Notes: a model not told the origin generated them from the sequence alone. Positions 36,730 to 47,510 are shown, numbered from the stretch's first letter. The stretch: DNA of 64,000 nt from Bacillus sp. NEB1478 (GCF_031582965.1 NZ_CP134049.1:1922001-1986000), one strand, 5' to 3'. Program-made: numbers and translations.

Positions 36730-39024
36730 TTACCCTTTAACTAACAGTTCTTCACGTGCCTGTTTTGTAGCTTTTACCATTACTTCTAATGCTTTAATCG
36801 TTTCTTCTATTCTCCTGGTTTTTAAGCCGCAATCAGGGTTGATCCAAAATAATTTTGGATCCAGCACTTGAATTGCACGGCTGACATTTTTTTGTAGTTC
36901 GTCCAGTCTCGGAACGCGTGCGCTATGGATATCATATACTCCAAGACCAATACCACTATCATAAGAGATTTCTTTAAATGCGTTAATTAGTTCTCCATGA
37001 CTTCTCGAAGTTTCTATAGAAATCACATCTGCATCTAAGGCTTTAATTGATTCGATAATATCTTCAAAATCTGAATAACACATATGAGTATGAATTTGTG
37101 TGTCATTCTTTACTGACGAAGTGCAAAGTTTGAAGGCATTAACAGCTGCATTAAGATAACTTTCCCATTTTTGACGTTTCAAAGGTAAGCCTTCTCTTAG
37201 TGCTGGTTCATCGACTTGAATCATTCGTACACCGTTTTCTTCAAGTATTTTAACTTCTTTTCGAAGAGCTAGTCCAATCTGATTAGCTACATCATATCTT
37301 GGTAGATCGTCGCGAACGAACGACCAGTTCAAAATAGTAATAGGTCCGGTTAACATTCCTTTTACAGGCTTATTTGTTAAAGATTGAGCATACAATGTTT
37401 CCTTGGTTGTCATAGCTTTATGATAATAAACATCTCCATAAATGAGTGGTGGTTTTACGCATCGCGACCCATAAGATTGCACCCAGCCATTTTTCGTAAA
37501 TTGGAATCCGCCTAATTTCTCTCCGAAGTATTCAACCATATCTGTACGTTCGAATTCTCCATGTACAAAAACATCAAGTCCTATATCTTCTTGGATTTTT
37601 ATCCACTTTTCGATTTCTAATTTTATATATTCGTCATATTTATTTTGGGACAACTCCCCTTTTCTCCACTTAAGCCGCTGTTTTCTAAGTTCTGAAGTTT
37701 GCGGGAAACTTCCAATTGTTGTGGTGGGGAGAATCGGTAATTGAAGTGCTTTACTTTGAATCTCATTACGTATATGAAAAGGAACATCACGCTCTACCGA
37801 ATATGTATCAATGTTTTCCATAGCCTCTGAAATGAGATGATCATTTCTAAAGGATGAACGGTTTAATTCAGAAATAGCTTTGGCACTTGCTTCCGCTTCT
37901 TTCAGAATGGATTTTCTCCCGTTATTTAATCCATTTGTCAGCAAATTAATTTCATGTAATTTTTCATCTGCGAAAGATACTGCTTCTTTTATGATATCCT
38001 CAATGCTTTTTTCATTTTTAATAGTCACAGGAACATGCATTAAACTAGATGAAGGCTGAATTATTAGACGGTCTTTTGAGACAGCTTCACATAAGTCTTC
38101 TAAAAAGGAATACTTATCATTAAGATTTGCTTTCCATATATTTCGCCCATCAATTATGCCGGCAGCAAGTACTTTATTTTTCGGAAAACCATATCTTTTT
38201 AACGCCATAAGATTTTCACCTTGATCATTAACAAAATCGAGTCCTATTCCTTGTACAGGAAGTCTCATTACAGCTTCATAGTGCTCTATACTATCAAAAT
38301 AAGTCTGTAGTATTAATTTTAAATGCGGTGCTGCATCATGAAGGGTTTGATAAACATCCTCAAATATCGTAAATTCTTCTTTAGTAAGGGTTGTAGATAA
38401 AATCGGTTCATCCATTTGAACCCATTCGGCACCTTCATTCTCCAATTCACTCAATATTTGAGAATATAGTGGTACTAGCTGGTTTATTGTGTCTTTTGTG
38501 TCTCTTTCTAAATAGCCTTTTGATAGCTTTACAAAAGTAATGGGACCAAGAAGGACTGGCTTCCCATTGATATTTAATCTTTCTTTGGCTTCCCTAAAAT
38601 ATTGAAGCGGCAGGTTTTCTGTCAGTTGTGGTTCTCTATCTCCTATTTCTGGAACGATGTAATGATAGTTTGTGTTAAACCATTTTGTCATTTCAGAAGC
38701 TACTGCATCCTTTGTTCCTCGTGCAATATCAAAATAAGTCTCAATAGGTACAATACCACCATCATAAGAAAAACGTTTTGGTACAAGTCCGAACATAGTA
38801 GCCGTATCGAGTACATGATCATATAAACTGAAGTCTCCAACAGGTATTAAGTTAATTCCGAAATCTTTTTGCTTTTTTAAATGCGTTAGACGTATTTCCG
38901 TTAATTGTTTTAAGAATTCCTCTTTTTCAAGCTTGCCAGACCAAAACTGTTCCAGTGCTTTTTTCCATTCACGATTCTCTCCAATTCTTGGATACCCCAA
39001 GTTTGAACATTTCACCTGATTCAT
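36730..39024 (-). CDS. metE: Cobalamin-independent methionine synthase
   Basis: MetE moves a methyl group from methyltetrahydropteroyltriglutamate to homocysteine to make methionine. The 764-residue protein has the usual tandem barrels; the zinc-site residues lie in THMCYSDFE (His, Cys), IETSRSHGE and the terminal NPDCGLKTR cysteine. Its N terminus reads SNLGYPRIGENREWKKALEQFW, as in the family. The ATG at 39024 is ten bases after AGGAG. A cobalamin riboswitch upstream shuts it off when vitamin B12 is present, implying a MetH enzyme elsewhere. Confidence 0.97.
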   Translation of the reverse strand: MNQVKCSNLGYPRIGENREWKKALEQFWSGKLEKEEFLKQLTEIRLTHLKKQKDFGINLIPVGDFSLYDHVLDTATMFGLVPKRFSYDGGIVPIETYFDIARGTKDAVASEMTKWFNTNYHYIVPEIGDREPQLTENLPLQYFREAKERLNINGKPVLLGPITFVKLSKGYLERDTKDTINQLVPLYSQILSELENEGAEWVQMDEPILSTTLTKEEFTIFEDVYQTLHDAAPHLKLILQTYFDSIEHYEAVMRLPVQGIGLDFVNDQGENLMALKRYGFPKNKVLAAGIIDGRNIWKANLNDKYSFLEDLCEAVSKDRLIIQPSSSLMHVPVTIKNEKSIEDIIKEAVSFADEKLHEINLLTNGLNNGRKSILKEAEASAKAISELNRSSFRNDHLISEAMENIDTYSVERDVPFHIRNEIQSKALQLPILPTTTIGSFPQTSELRKQRLKWRKGELSQNKYDEYIKLEIEKWIKIQEDIGLDVFVHGEFERTDMVEYFGEKLGGFQFTKNGWVQSYGSRCVKPPLIYGDVYYHKAMTTKETLYAQSLTNKPVKGMLTGPITILNWSFVRDDLPRYDVANQIGLALRKEVKILEENGVRMIQVDEPALREGLPLKRQKWESYLNAAVNAFKLCTSSVKNDTQIHTHMCYSDFEDIIESIKALDADVISIETSRSHGELINAFKEISYDSGIGLGVYDIHSARVPRLDELQKNVSRAIQVLDPKLFWINPDCGLKTRRIEETIKALEVMVKATKQAREELLVKG

Positions 39025-39055
39025 CTCATTCACACTCCTTTTTATGTGTCTCAAC

Positions 39056-39090
39056 AAAAAAATCCCTCTTTCAAGTCAGAAAGAGAGATT
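39056..39090 (-). terminator. Riboswitch expression-platform terminator of metE
   Basis: On the minus strand AATCTCTCTTTC pairs with GAAAGAGGGATT and is followed by seven Ts, 30 bases before metE. A competing stem (GTTGAGA with TCTCAAC) sits just upstream, consistent with a switch. Confidence 0.8.
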
Positions 39091-39179
39091 TATTACGTAA
39101 TATTAACTAGAGTTGAGACCATCAATCATTCTCAACACATATCTCACTCCCCTCTATATCCACGTAGAGTATAAGCGTG

Positions 39180-39352
39180 TACAACAAGGCAGGTATCCTG
39201 ACTTAAGTTCATTGCATTTTATGACCTTCCCATTTTCAAGCAAAACAGTGGTTTCTAATAAAATGCTCACTATTACAGTGGCGGGACCGCGCCGGAATCT
39301 CACCGGTCTTCCCTTTTAAGCTGAGTGAAAAAATCACGCAGCACCTGTTGTA
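39180..39352 (-). promoter_or_regulatory. Cobalamin (B12) riboswitch
   Basis: On the minus strand the conserved segments occur in order: AAAGGGAAGACCGGTG, then AATCCGGCGC-like TTCCGGCGCGGTCCCGCC, then CACTGTAATAGTG, and finally the B12 box AGTCAGGATACCTGCC at 39203-39188. This is a complete aptamer, about 155 bases upstream of metE. Confidence 0.92.
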
Positions 39353-39461
39353 TATATAAAATTTTAAATAAATTCGTTTTTTTAATATAATTTAGAATTT
39401 AATAGACATCTTAGCATGCGAATTTAGCACTGTCAAAAAGAAAAACCATCACATTATATAC

Positions 39462-39540
39462 TTGCAAAACTCAAATAAGTTTTAATTTTCCGGTTGTAAA
39501 ACTCAAGTGACTTATTTGCAAAATGCAAATACAGTTGCAA
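39462..39540. repeat. Short degenerate tandem repeats around TTGCAAAACTCAA
   Basis: TTGCAAAACTCAAATAAG (39462), TTGTAAAACTCAAGTGAC (39494), TTTGCAAAATGCAAATAC (39515) and TTGCAAAA (39535) recur, the last three at 20-21-base spacing. The array sits directly downstream of the odhB terminator in the direction of transcription. The stretch 39353-39461 between it and the riboswitch should hold the metE promoter but no clear hexamers stand out. Confidence 0.55.
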
Positions 39541-39578
39541 AAAAAAAGCCCTGGACGTCTATTAAGACGTACAGGACT
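39541..39578 (-). terminator. Intrinsic terminator of odhAB
   Basis: On the minus strand AGTCCTGTACGTCT pairs with AGACGTCCAGGGCT (two mismatches) and is followed by nine Ts. Confidence 0.88.
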
Positions 39579-39586
39579 AAAGTTAA

Positions 39587-40849
39587 TCAACCTTCTAATA
39601 ACAATGATTCCGGATCTTCTAAAAGATTTTTAACTGTTGAAAGGAAGCTTACTGCTTCTTTTCCATCAACAATTCGGTGATCATAAGAAAGAGCAATATA
39701 CATCATTGGACGGTTTTCCATGCGCTCTTTATCAATAGCGACAGGTCTCCATTGAATCGTATGCATTCCTAAAATACCAACTTGAGGCGCATTTAAAATA
39801 GGTGTTGAAAGCATAGAACCAAATATACCGCCGTTAGTAATTGTGAATGATCCGCCTTGAAGTTCTTCAAGAGTTAATTTCTTAGAACGGGCTTTTTGTG
39901 CAAGATCTCCAATTTCTTTTTCGATTGCAGCAAAGCTCATACGATCGGCATTACGTACAACAGGTACAACTAGTCCTTCTTCGGCACCTACAGCAATACC
40001 AATATCATAAAATTTCTTCAAGACCATTTCGTCGCCTTGGATTTCTGCATTTACAGCAGGGAATTTTTTAAGTGCTCCTACAACAGCTTTCGTAAAGAAC
40101 GACATATAACCTAATTTAACACCATTTTGTTCAAAGAACTTGTCTTTTCTGCGAGCACGAACTTCATTGATCGCAGTCATATCTACTTCGTTAAATGTTG
40201 TTAGCATTGCAGCCGTTTGCTGTGCTTCAACTAGACGTTTAGCGATCGTTTGGCGTCTGCGTGACATTTTCACACGTTCAACAGGTTTGTCCGGATTTAC
40301 TGGTTCAGCAGCTTTTGTTTGCTGTGCTGCTGGCTTAGAAGTGCTTGGAGCGGATTTTTCACTTGGACTTTCAGAATGACGCTTTACGTCTTCTGTACGA
40401 ACTCGTCCAAGTGGATCACGAGTAGAAACTTCTGTAAGATCGATTCCTTTTTCTCTTGCAAGTTTACGAGCTGCTGGAGATGCGATCGGACGATCAGCAG
40501 CTTTAGTTTCTTCTGTTTCTTCCTTTGCAGCAGTTGGTTCTTGTTTTTGAGCAGCTTCTTCTTTCGGCTGTGCTTCGGTTTTTTCTTCTGAAGTACTTTC
40601 AGTCTCAGCTGCTCCGCTATCAGCGATCATAGCGATTACGTCTCCAACTGATACAGTGTCGCCAGGCTGAACTTGAATGCTTTTTAGAACTCCATCTCGT
40701 TCTGCACTTATTTCGATGTTGACTTTGTCCGTTTCTAATTCGACTAAGTCTTCACCTTTAACAACTGCTTCACCTTCTTTTTTTAGCCACTGTGCAACTG
40801 TACCTTCTGAAATTGATTCGGCTAATTCCGGAACTTTAACTTCAAACAT
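39587..40849 (-). CDS. odhB: Dihydrolipoyl succinyltransferase (E2 of 2-oxoglutarate dehydrogenase)
   Basis: OdhB (SucB) transfers the succinyl group to CoA in the 2-oxoglutarate dehydrogenase complex. The 420-residue protein has an N-terminal lipoyl domain with the modified lysine in ETDKVNIE, an acidic Ala/Glu/Pro-rich linker (residues about 78-120), an E3-binding domain ([15 protein letters not shown]) and the catalytic domain ending with [13 protein letters not shown]. The ATG at 40849 has GGGAGG eight bases before; a GTG two codons earlier is too close. It overlaps odhA by 8 bp. Confidence 0.97.
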   Translation of the reverse strand: MFEVKVPELAESISEGTVAQWLKKEGEAVVKGEDLVELETDKVNIEISAERDGVLKSIQVQPGDTVSVGDVIAMIADSGAAETESTSEEKTEAQPKEEAAQKQEPTAAKEETEETKAADRPIASPAARKLAREKGIDLTEVSTRDPLGRVRTEDVKRHSESPSEKSAPSTSKPAAQQTKAAEPVNPDKPVERVKMSRRRQTIAKRLVEAQQTAAMLTTFNEVDMTAINEVRARRKDKFFEQNGVKLGYMSFFTKAVVGALKKFPAVNAEIQGDEMVLKKFYDIGIAVGAEEGLVVPVVRNADRMSFAAIEKEIGDLAQKARSKKLTLEELQGGSFTITNGGIFGSMLSTPILNAPQVGILGMHTIQWRPVAIDKERMENRPMMYIALSYDHRIVDGKEAVSFLSTVKNLLEDPESLLLEG

Positions 40850-43697
40850 GTTCACGGCCTCCCTCTCGCGATTGAATGTCTATTGCTAACGATGTTTGGA
40901 TGATTTGTTCTTGTTCTTTTTTATAAATGTCAGGCTCTCCGCCAGCGGTACTTGAACGTTCTTGTCGGCCAATATAAGAAACATGTACACCATTTGGCGC
41001 TACAGCACGAAGTTTAGGTTCAATGTAAAGCCAAGATCCCATATTTTTAGGTTCTTCTTGGACCCAGATCAAATCTTCTACATTCGGGTATTCTTTTAAA
41101 AGTGCATTCATTTCTTCTTCCGGGAACGGATAGATTTGTTCTACACGAACAATATGCAATTCTGTTCTTTCGATTTGATCCTGCTCTAGTGCTTTTTCAA
41201 GATCAATCGCAATTTTACCAGAACATAACAAGATTTTTTTCACTTTCTCTTTTTCCTTGCCAAGACCCTGCTGCTCAAATAATGGTTTGAAATGGTCATT
41301 TTCAAAGTTTTCAGCAACAGATGCGACTTTCGCATCACGAAGTAAACTCTTAGGAGTCATTACAACTAATGGACGTACTTCATCCATTGAAAGAAGCTTC
41401 GCTTGACGTCTTAAAAGATGGAAATATTGAGATGCAGTAGTTACGTTTGCAACAGTCCAGTTGTTTTCCGCACCTAGCTGCAAGAAACGTTCTAAGCGGG
41501 CACTTGAATGCTCAGGCCCTTGTCCTTCATATCCATGTGGTAAAAGAAGAACCATTCCCGATTTTTGTCCCCATTTCGCACGACCTGCTGAGAGGAACTG
41601 GTCGAACAATACTTGTGATACGTTAGCGAAGTCACCATATTGAGCTTCCCATATTACAAGGGTCTCTGGTGCAAAAACGTTATATCCGTATTCAAAGCCA
41701 ACTACTGAAGATTCAGAGAGCGGGCTGTTATGAATAGCAAATGATACATTAATATCGTCTATACCATGAAGCGGCGAGAATTTTTTACCGTTTTCGCTGT
41801 CATTGAGTACAAGATGTCTCTGTGCAAACGTTCCGCGCTCAGAATCTTGACCTGTAATTCGAATCGGTGTTCCATCTTTTAATATGGATGCAAATGCTAG
41901 AGATTCTGCCATTCCCCAATCAATTTTTTCATCTTGAAATGCTTTGCGTCTGCGTTCTAGAATTCGCTTGATTTTAGGATATACATTAAAGTTTTCTGGC
42001 CAAGTCAACATCTTTTCCGTTAATTCCTGAAGTTCAGATACTGGCATTGTGGTATCGATATCAGGAAGTGCTTTTGATAATGGTTCTGGAAGTCTAGTAT
42101 CTTCTAATCTGAACTTTTCTTTTCTGCCTTGAACTTTATCATATTCTGTTTGATGCTTCGATAACACTTCATCTTCAATGGATTTAACTTTTTCTTCTGT
42201 TAATGAGCCATCTTTCACAAGCTGCTGCGCGTATAAAGTACGAACTGTCGCATGACTGTTTACTTGTTTGTAAAGCTTTGGCTGAGTTGCAGAAGGATCA
42301 TCCATTTCGTTATGTCCAAAACGTCGGTAGCCGATAAGGTCAATTAAAACGTCTTTTTGGAAACGTTTACGATATGCATAAGCTAGACGAACTGCCGCAA
42401 TACATGCTTCAGGATCATCTGCATTTACATGAATGATAGGAATTTCAAAACCTTTTGCAAGGTCACTCGCATATTTCGTTGAACGAGAGTCGCTGCTGTC
42501 TGTCGTGAAGCCGATCAAGTTATTTGCAATGATATGAAGTGTCCCGCCTGTTTGATAACCTTTTAAACGGCTTAAGTTAAGCGTCTCTGCAACGATTCCT
42601 TCACCAGGGAATGCTGCATCACCATGGATAAGGATTGCTAAAGCTTTAGAAGTATCTTGTACTGGATAGCCTTTGCTGTCTCGCTTTTCTTGCGCAGCTC
42701 TTGTATATCCTTCTACTACTGGGTCTACGTATTCTAAATGACTAGGATTGTTAGCCAATGAGATTTTAATTTTTTGTGCTTTGGCAGCTTCGATCGTACG
42801 GCTAGCTCCTAAGTGATACTTAACGTCACCAGTCCATCCAAAATTGATTCCTCTTGAACCTTCTGAAGGAACAAGTTCTTTGTTCGGTGAATGGTGGAAT
42901 TCAGAAAAGATTAATTCCAGCGGTTTACCGAGAACATGTGCTAAGACATTAAGACGTCCACGGTGAGCCATCCCGATAAGTGCGTGTTCGGCACCATCTC
43001 GAGCTCCTTCTTTTGCTGCTTCGTCCAACATAGGTACAAGCATATCTACGCCTTCAATTGAAAAACGCTTTTGACCAACAAATGTTTTATGAAGGAATTT
43101 TTCAAATCCTTCCACTTCCGAAAGTCTGTAAAGCAGTTCTTTCTTCTCGTCAGCTGAAAAATCAGGATAATGTTGACTCGTTTCTACCATTGTGTTCAGC
43201 CATTGGCGTTCTTCAGTTTCATGGACATGGCTAAACTCATAAGAAATGTTTTTTGTGTACACTTCCTGGAGCATTTGAATCGCTTCCCACCCGTTGTTCA
43301 CTGAGGATGGCGCTTCTTTCCAAATAAAGGAAGGTGGTATCGCTTTCAAATCTTCAATAGTTAAGTCGAATTCTTTCGGGTCAATATGGTGAATGTCTTT
43401 TGGAAATTCTCCAACTGGATATACGTTAGCTGCTAAATGTCCGTATGTGCGTATGTTTTCCGCAAGCTTATAGGCCGCTGCTAATTTTTCTAAATTCATT
43501 CCATCAAGATTCTGTGCAGCAGGTTCTTGAGCTGAACCTTCACTTGGAGCTCCCCAAGCATCAAACTTTTCTTTGAATGAACTGTCAACAGATTCCGGAT
43601 CCACTCTATATTGGTCATATAGTTCAAGGACATAAGCCAGATTTGGACCATTCAGTCCTTGCCAAGGATTTTCTGATTTGGAACGTTGATGACTCAT
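40842..43697 (-). CDS. odhA: 2-oxoglutarate dehydrogenase E1 component
   Basis: OdhA (SucA) decarboxylates 2-oxoglutarate with thiamine diphosphate in the citric acid cycle. The 951-residue protein has the N-terminal E2-contact region ([21 protein letters not shown]), the [18 protein letters not shown] and GDAAFPGEG motifs, the [16 protein letters not shown] segment, and a C-terminal transketolase-like domain. Length is typical for Bacillus. GGAGGGAA precedes the ATG. It is cotranscribed with odhB; the E3 subunit is not in the window. Confidence 0.97.
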   Translation of the reverse strand: MSHQRSKSENPWQGLNGPNLAYVLELYDQYRVDPESVDSSFKEKFDAWGAPSEGSAQEPAAQNLDGMNLEKLAAAYKLAENIRTYGHLAANVYPVGEFPKDIHHIDPKEFDLTIEDLKAIPPSFIWKEAPSSVNNGWEAIQMLQEVYTKNISYEFSHVHETEERQWLNTMVETSQHYPDFSADEKKELLYRLSEVEGFEKFLHKTFVGQKRFSIEGVDMLVPMLDEAAKEGARDGAEHALIGMAHRGRLNVLAHVLGKPLELIFSEFHHSPNKELVPSEGSRGINFGWTGDVKYHLGASRTIEAAKAQKIKISLANNPSHLEYVDPVVEGYTRAAQEKRDSKGYPVQDTSKALAILIHGDAAFPGEGIVAETLNLSRLKGYQTGGTLHIIANNLIGFTTDSSDSRSTKYASDLAKGFEIPIIHVNADDPEACIAAVRLAYAYRKRFQKDVLIDLIGYRRFGHNEMDDPSATQPKLYKQVNSHATVRTLYAQQLVKDGSLTEEKVKSIEDEVLSKHQTEYDKVQGRKEKFRLEDTRLPEPLSKALPDIDTTMPVSELQELTEKMLTWPENFNVYPKIKRILERRRKAFQDEKIDWGMAESLAFASILKDGTPIRITGQDSERGTFAQRHLVLNDSENGKKFSPLHGIDDINVSFAIHNSPLSESSVVGFEYGYNVFAPETLVIWEAQYGDFANVSQVLFDQFLSAGRAKWGQKSGMVLLLPHGYEGQGPEHSSARLERFLQLGAENNWTVANVTTASQYFHLLRRQAKLLSMDEVRPLVVMTPKSLLRDAKVASVAENFENDHFKPLFEQQGLGKEKEKVKKILLCSGKIAIDLEKALEQDQIERTELHIVRVEQIYPFPEEEMNALLKEYPNVEDLIWVQEEPKNMGSWLYIEPKLRAVAPNGVHVSYIGRQERSSTAGGEPDIYKKEQEQIIQTSLAIDIQSREGGREHV

Positions 43698-43788
43698 CTT
43701 TTGTTCCCTCCTGCTTCCTTTTGTGAGTATTGTGCTGTTGCTGTTAACAGGTGATTCATGATGATAACGTCCTTAAATTTTTCCCTAT

Positions 43789-43802
43789 TTAAAGCGCTGT
43801 CA
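43789..43802 (-). promoter_or_regulatory. Candidate cre site upstream of odhA
   Basis: On the minus strand TGACAGCGCTTTAA matches the CcpA consensus TGWAANCGNTNWCA except at two positions and includes the central CGC. It lies about 90 bp before odhA. Carbon catabolite repression of odhAB is known in B. subtilis; the site here is inferred. Confidence 0.4.
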
Positions 43803-43818
43803 AACAATGAACGGAAAG

Positions 43819-43839
43819 AACCTTATCCTGGATAAGGTT
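43819..43839. promoter_or_regulatory. Perfect palindrome between rarD and odhA
   Basis: AACCTTATCC and GGATAAGGTT are perfect ten-base arms around a single T. As RNA it would fold with a three-base loop but lacks a good U-tract, so an operator for odhA is about as likely as a weak terminator of the argS-APH-rarD operon. Confidence 0.5.
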
Positions 43840-43871
43840 TCATCTGTAAGCAATGGTCAATTGCCATTATA

Positions 43872-44810
43872 CTATATTTTCGCAGAAAGTGAATTTTGTT
43901 TTTTACGATTTATAAGATAATTTGCCCATTTTGTTTTACTTATAGTAAATATAAGGAGTGCCACCCAAATTAAAGTAAAGGAAATTAAATGAATGACCGA
44001 AAAAGTTTCGTGATAAAGGAATACACCGAGAAGCAGCATAATCGTTGGAGCAATGTATTGCAGGAAACCAGTCATGGTCATCGTGATCCTCTTAACGCCT
44101 TGTGCAAAACATATTAGCGGGACGGCAGTTACTAGTCCAGCTCCCCATAATAAAATGGTTGTATTCAATCCTCCCATTATGAAAGAACCTGTACCACTCC
44201 ATTCGATAATTGCTAAATAAATAAACGCTAAAGGCACAACGAACATCGTTTCAAATGTTAATCCAGTTAAAGAGTCAAAACTCCCTAACTTCTTTGCAAG
44301 TCCGTATAAGCCAAAAGAGAGAGCTAATGATACAGCTACCCAAGGAAATTTTCCGTATTGCCAAGTTAATAAGAAAACACCGCAAGCAGCGATTACAAAT
44401 GAAGTAAGCTGCCAGCTGTTTAGTCGTTCATTTAGTACGAGCATTCCTAAAACGACATTCACAAGAGGATTAATATAATAACCTAAGCTAGCTTCGACTA
44501 CATGGTTAGCATTTACAGCCCAAATGTACAAAAGCCAATTTCCGCTTATTAATAATGAAGCAATAAAAACGGAAAGAAATTGTTTTTTACTCGAAAAAAG
44601 CAGAATAAAATCTCTCTTAAGACCTTTTGTTCTTTTTAATAAAAACATTACGGCTACCATTAATACGAATGACCAAAAGATCCGATGTGCTAATATTTCT
44701 CCAGACCCTACCATATTCAATGGCTTCCAATAAAGCGGTAGGAATCCCCATATTAAATAAGAGATCGCAGCATACCATATTCCTTTTGTTTGTTCATTTA
44801 ATGTTTTCAT
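43872..44810 (-). CDS. rarD: EamA-type transporter RarD
   Basis: The 312-residue protein has about ten membrane segments and the RarD signatures SYLIWGFLPLYWK, LAHRIFWSF and SLGYYINPLVNVVLG. RarD belongs to the drug/metabolite transporter superfamily; the name comes from a chloramphenicol-sensitivity phenotype and the substrate is unknown. GAGGGAAA precedes the ATG. It lies 87 bp after the APH-family gene in the same direction and is probably the last gene of the argS operon. Confidence 0.85.
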   Translation of the reverse strand: MKTLNEQTKGIWYAAISYLIWGFLPLYWKPLNMVGSGEILAHRIFWSFVLMVAVMFLLKRTKGLKRDFILLFSSKKQFLSVFIASLLISGNWLLYIWAVNANHVVEASLGYYINPLVNVVLGMLVLNERLNSWQLTSFVIAACGVFLLTWQYGKFPWVAVSLALSFGLYGLAKKLGSFDSLTGLTFETMFVVPLAFIYLAIIEWSGTGSFIMGGLNTTILLWGAGLVTAVPLICFAQGVKRITMTMTGFLQYIAPTIMLLLGVFLYHETFSVIHLISFTLIWVALLIFTISKTKWANYLINRKKQNSLSAKI

Positions 44811-44897
44811 CGATTTCCCTCGATTCCGATTGGGTTTAAGATTATAAGATTATATAACGGAATGTTAGGAATTTACCAGAAAAGTAAACTGAAAACA

Positions 44898-45812
44898 TTA
44901 GGATCTTAAAATTTCTTTATGAATGGTAGTAAAGTAAGTATCCCACCGCTCTTTAATTAAATCATCAGTTAAACCGCCTATTCCAAAATCAACCCATGGT
45001 TCATAAACACCCGGGTCCGGGAGACTGTCCAATAAAGTTATGAAATCCCAATAGGATTGATCAGGAATCTCTATTTGTGAACTTTCTTTATAATAGTTTA
45101 AAAATAAAGCAGCCTCATCAACTCCATAAAGCAATGCAAGATTTAATCGGCAATGCCCGATATCGACTTCCTTTGGACCATAGCAAGCATTTGGCCAATC
45201 AACAATACCGGTTGCCTTTCCGTTTTCCCACATAACATTAACCGGGTGGAAGTCTCTATGAATAAATCCTGAATTGAAGTGAGGGGTATAAGATTTTACT
45301 AGTTCAAGTGTTTCTTTAAACTCATTTGTATGTCTAGACCAAGATGGAATGGTTATGGAATCAATTTTATTATAAGGATAATAGCTCCAAGGAAATGGCT
45401 TGTGGCTGGCTGTTCTATGAAAATCAGCCAGTAAATTTGCCAACTCCTTAAGCCATTGAGATTTATCGTTTTTGGGCAAGATGATCTCTCCAGGAAGATA
45501 GCTCATTAATACAGCAGGATACTGTGTAATATCATTGTTATACGTATATGCAAATAGAGATGGAGTGTTAATGCAGCTTTCCTCTGCTGTTTGTAATGAA
45601 AATGCCTCATGTTTAGCAAGATCTGGTTCACGGTTGTTCCAATCATGATTTGTATAAAATCGAATGACGGCTTTCTTTTTATTGTTATCTGTTATCAAAA
45701 AGAGTTTGGATGAAGTAGCTCCTTTAAGCTGCTCTATATAATTCACATCTGAAAGAACAGAATGTCTAATAATCCAATTTGATAATTTAGGAGACCAGTT
45801 AATTTCTTTCAT
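44898..45812 (-). CDS. Aminoglycoside phosphotransferase (APH) family kinase
   Basis: The 304-residue protein has the APH/choline-kinase fold: nucleotide loop region near residue 30 (GATSSKLFLITDN), catalytic HRDFHPVNVMW and metal-binding IVDWPNACYG. The family phosphorylates small molecules such as aminoglycosides, homoserine or methylthioribose; this one cannot be assigned. It starts 15 bp after the argS stop with a GGAAGGAA ribosome site, so it is very likely cotranscribed with argS and responds to arginine supply through the T-box. Confidence 0.8.
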   Translation of the reverse strand: MKEINWSPKLSNWIIRHSVLSDVNYIEQLKGATSSKLFLITDNNKKKAVIRFYTNHDWNNREPDLAKHEAFSLQTAEESCINTPSLFAYTYNNDITQYPAVLMSYLPGEIILPKNDKSQWLKELANLLADFHRTASHKPFPWSYYPYNKIDSITIPSWSRHTNEFKETLELVKSYTPHFNSGFIHRDFHPVNVMWENGKATGIVDWPNACYGPKEVDIGHCRLNLALLYGVDEAALFLNYYKESSQIEIPDQSYWDFITLLDSLPDPGVYEPWVDFGIGGLTDDLIKERWDTYFTTIHKEILRS

Positions 45813-45827
45813 AATTTTGTTCCTTCC

Positions 45828-47510
45828 TTACATTTTTTGAGGAGTTTGAACACCTAACAATCGTAAACTTTCCTTTAAGACAATGAGAATACATGCACAT
45901 AATCCCATTCTTTCTGCAGCCTCATTACTTCCCAAGACTTTGACACTTCCATAATAATGATTGAATTTATGTGCAAGCTTTAAAGCGTATTTAGAAATTA
46001 CCGATGGCTCTCTTCGTTTAAACGCGGAATGAACAATGTCAGGAAAATCGTTCAGCGCCATTACTAACTCCCAGCTTTCATCCTCAATTGACACTTTATC
46101 TGGCAGATTTCCGTCAAAATTCCCTTTACTTAATAATGTTTGTATTCTTGCGGCTGAATATTGAATATATGGTCCTGTGTCACCTTCGAACTTCAGCATT
46201 TGATCGAGAGAAAATTCTACATCGTTTCCTTTCTCATTTTTCAAGTCATGGAAGATTACCGCTCCTACCCCGACTTGTCTTGCTACTTCTTCTACATCCG
46301 TCAAATCTGGGTTCTTTTCTTTAATGTTTTTTTCGGCAAGTTTAATGGCCTCTAAGAGTACATTTTCCAACAAGACGGTCTTTCCTTTTCTGGTACTCAT
46401 CTTTTTTCCGTTTTGTAAAATTAGTCCGAATGGGATGTGCTCCATATCGTTTGACCAATTGTAATTCATTTTGGACAGCACTCGTTTTACCTGTTCAAAG
46501 TGCAAAGATTGTTCATGTCCCACAACATAAAATGCATGATCAAAATCATAGACATTCTTTCTATATATGGCTGCGGTTAAATCACGTGTCGCATAAAGTG
46601 TGGCACCGTCAGATTTCTTAATAAGACACGGAGGTAGTTCATCTCCTACTCTTACGACTTCTGCTCCTTCCGATACTTCCAACAGGCTGAGCTTTTTTAA
46701 TTGATTAACTGTACTTTCCATTTTGTCGTTGTAAAAAGCTTCACCATTGTATGAATCAAAGTTCACATTTAATAATTGATATATTTGTTGAAATGCTTTT
46801 AGAGAAACTTCTCTAAACCAAACCCATAAATCTCTCGCATTTTCGTCGCCATCTTCCAATTTCTTAAACCATTTTCTGCCTTCATCATTTAAAGCAGGGT
46901 CTTTTTCTGCTTCTTCATGAAAGCGGACGTAAAGTGAAAGCAGTTCTGGAATAGGATTCTTTTTAACTGCATACTCGTCCCCCCACTTTAAATAGGCTGA
47001 AATTAATTTGCCGAATTGCGTACCCCAATCTCCAATATAGTTTATTTTTATTGTTTTATAGCCGCATTTTTCACTGATTGCAGCTATAGAAGAACCTATT
47101 ACGGTCGAGCGGAGATGTCCCATAGAGAACGGTTTAGCAATGTTGGGTGAAGATAAATCCATGACTATCGTTTTTTCTTTTCCTAAAGTATGACTGCCGA
47201 ATTTATCATCTTCTGTTAAAATTTTCGTTAACAACCCGTGAACGACTCTTTTTTTATTGAAAAAGATATTCACATAGCCCCCGATCGTTTCGACTTTGCT
47301 GAAAGTTTCTGGAAGCTCTCCAGCTGCTAATGTCTGAGCAATTTTATTTGGAGGACATTTGTGAATTTTAGCTATTTGAAAGCACGGAAAAGCCAAATCA
47401 CCTTGTTGAATTTGTTTTGGTTTTTCGATTAATGCTTCAATTTCTTCTACATTAAATTCATCTTTTATATTTTGTTTTAGAAATATGGCAAACTGCTTTT
47501 TCTCGTTCAT
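45828..47510 (-). CDS. argS: Arginyl-tRNA synthetase
   Basis: ArgS charges tRNA-Arg. The 560-residue class I synthetase has SSPNIAKPFSMGHLRSTVIG (the HIGH motif reads SMGH) and the KMSK-equivalent KKMSTRKG, plus an N-terminal tRNA-contact domain (residues 1-110) and C-terminal anticodon-binding helices beginning near YIQYSAARIQTL. An AGGAGG site precedes the ATG. An arginine T-box lies upstream. Confidence 0.97.
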   Translation of the reverse strand: MNEKKQFAIFLKQNIKDEFNVEEIEALIEKPKQIQQGDLAFPCFQIAKIHKCPPNKIAQTLAAGELPETFSKVETIGGYVNIFFNKKRVVHGLLTKILTEDDKFGSHTLGKEKTIVMDLSSPNIAKPFSMGHLRSTVIGSSIAAISEKCGYKTIKINYIGDWGTQFGKLISAYLKWGDEYAVKKNPIPELLSLYVRFHEEAEKDPALNDEGRKWFKKLEDGDENARDLWVWFREVSLKAFQQIYQLLNVNFDSYNGEAFYNDKMESTVNQLKKLSLLEVSEGAEVVRVGDELPPCLIKKSDGATLYATRDLTAAIYRKNVYDFDHAFYVVGHEQSLHFEQVKRVLSKMNYNWSNDMEHIPFGLILQNGKKMSTRKGKTVLLENVLLEAIKLAEKNIKEKNPDLTDVEEVARQVGVGAVIFHDLKNEKGNDVEFSLDQMLKFEGDTGPYIQYSAARIQTLLSKGNFDGNLPDKVSIEDESWELVMALNDFPDIVHSAFKRREPSVISKYALKLAHKFNHYYGSVKVLGSNEAAERMGLCACILIVLKESLRLLGVQTPQKM

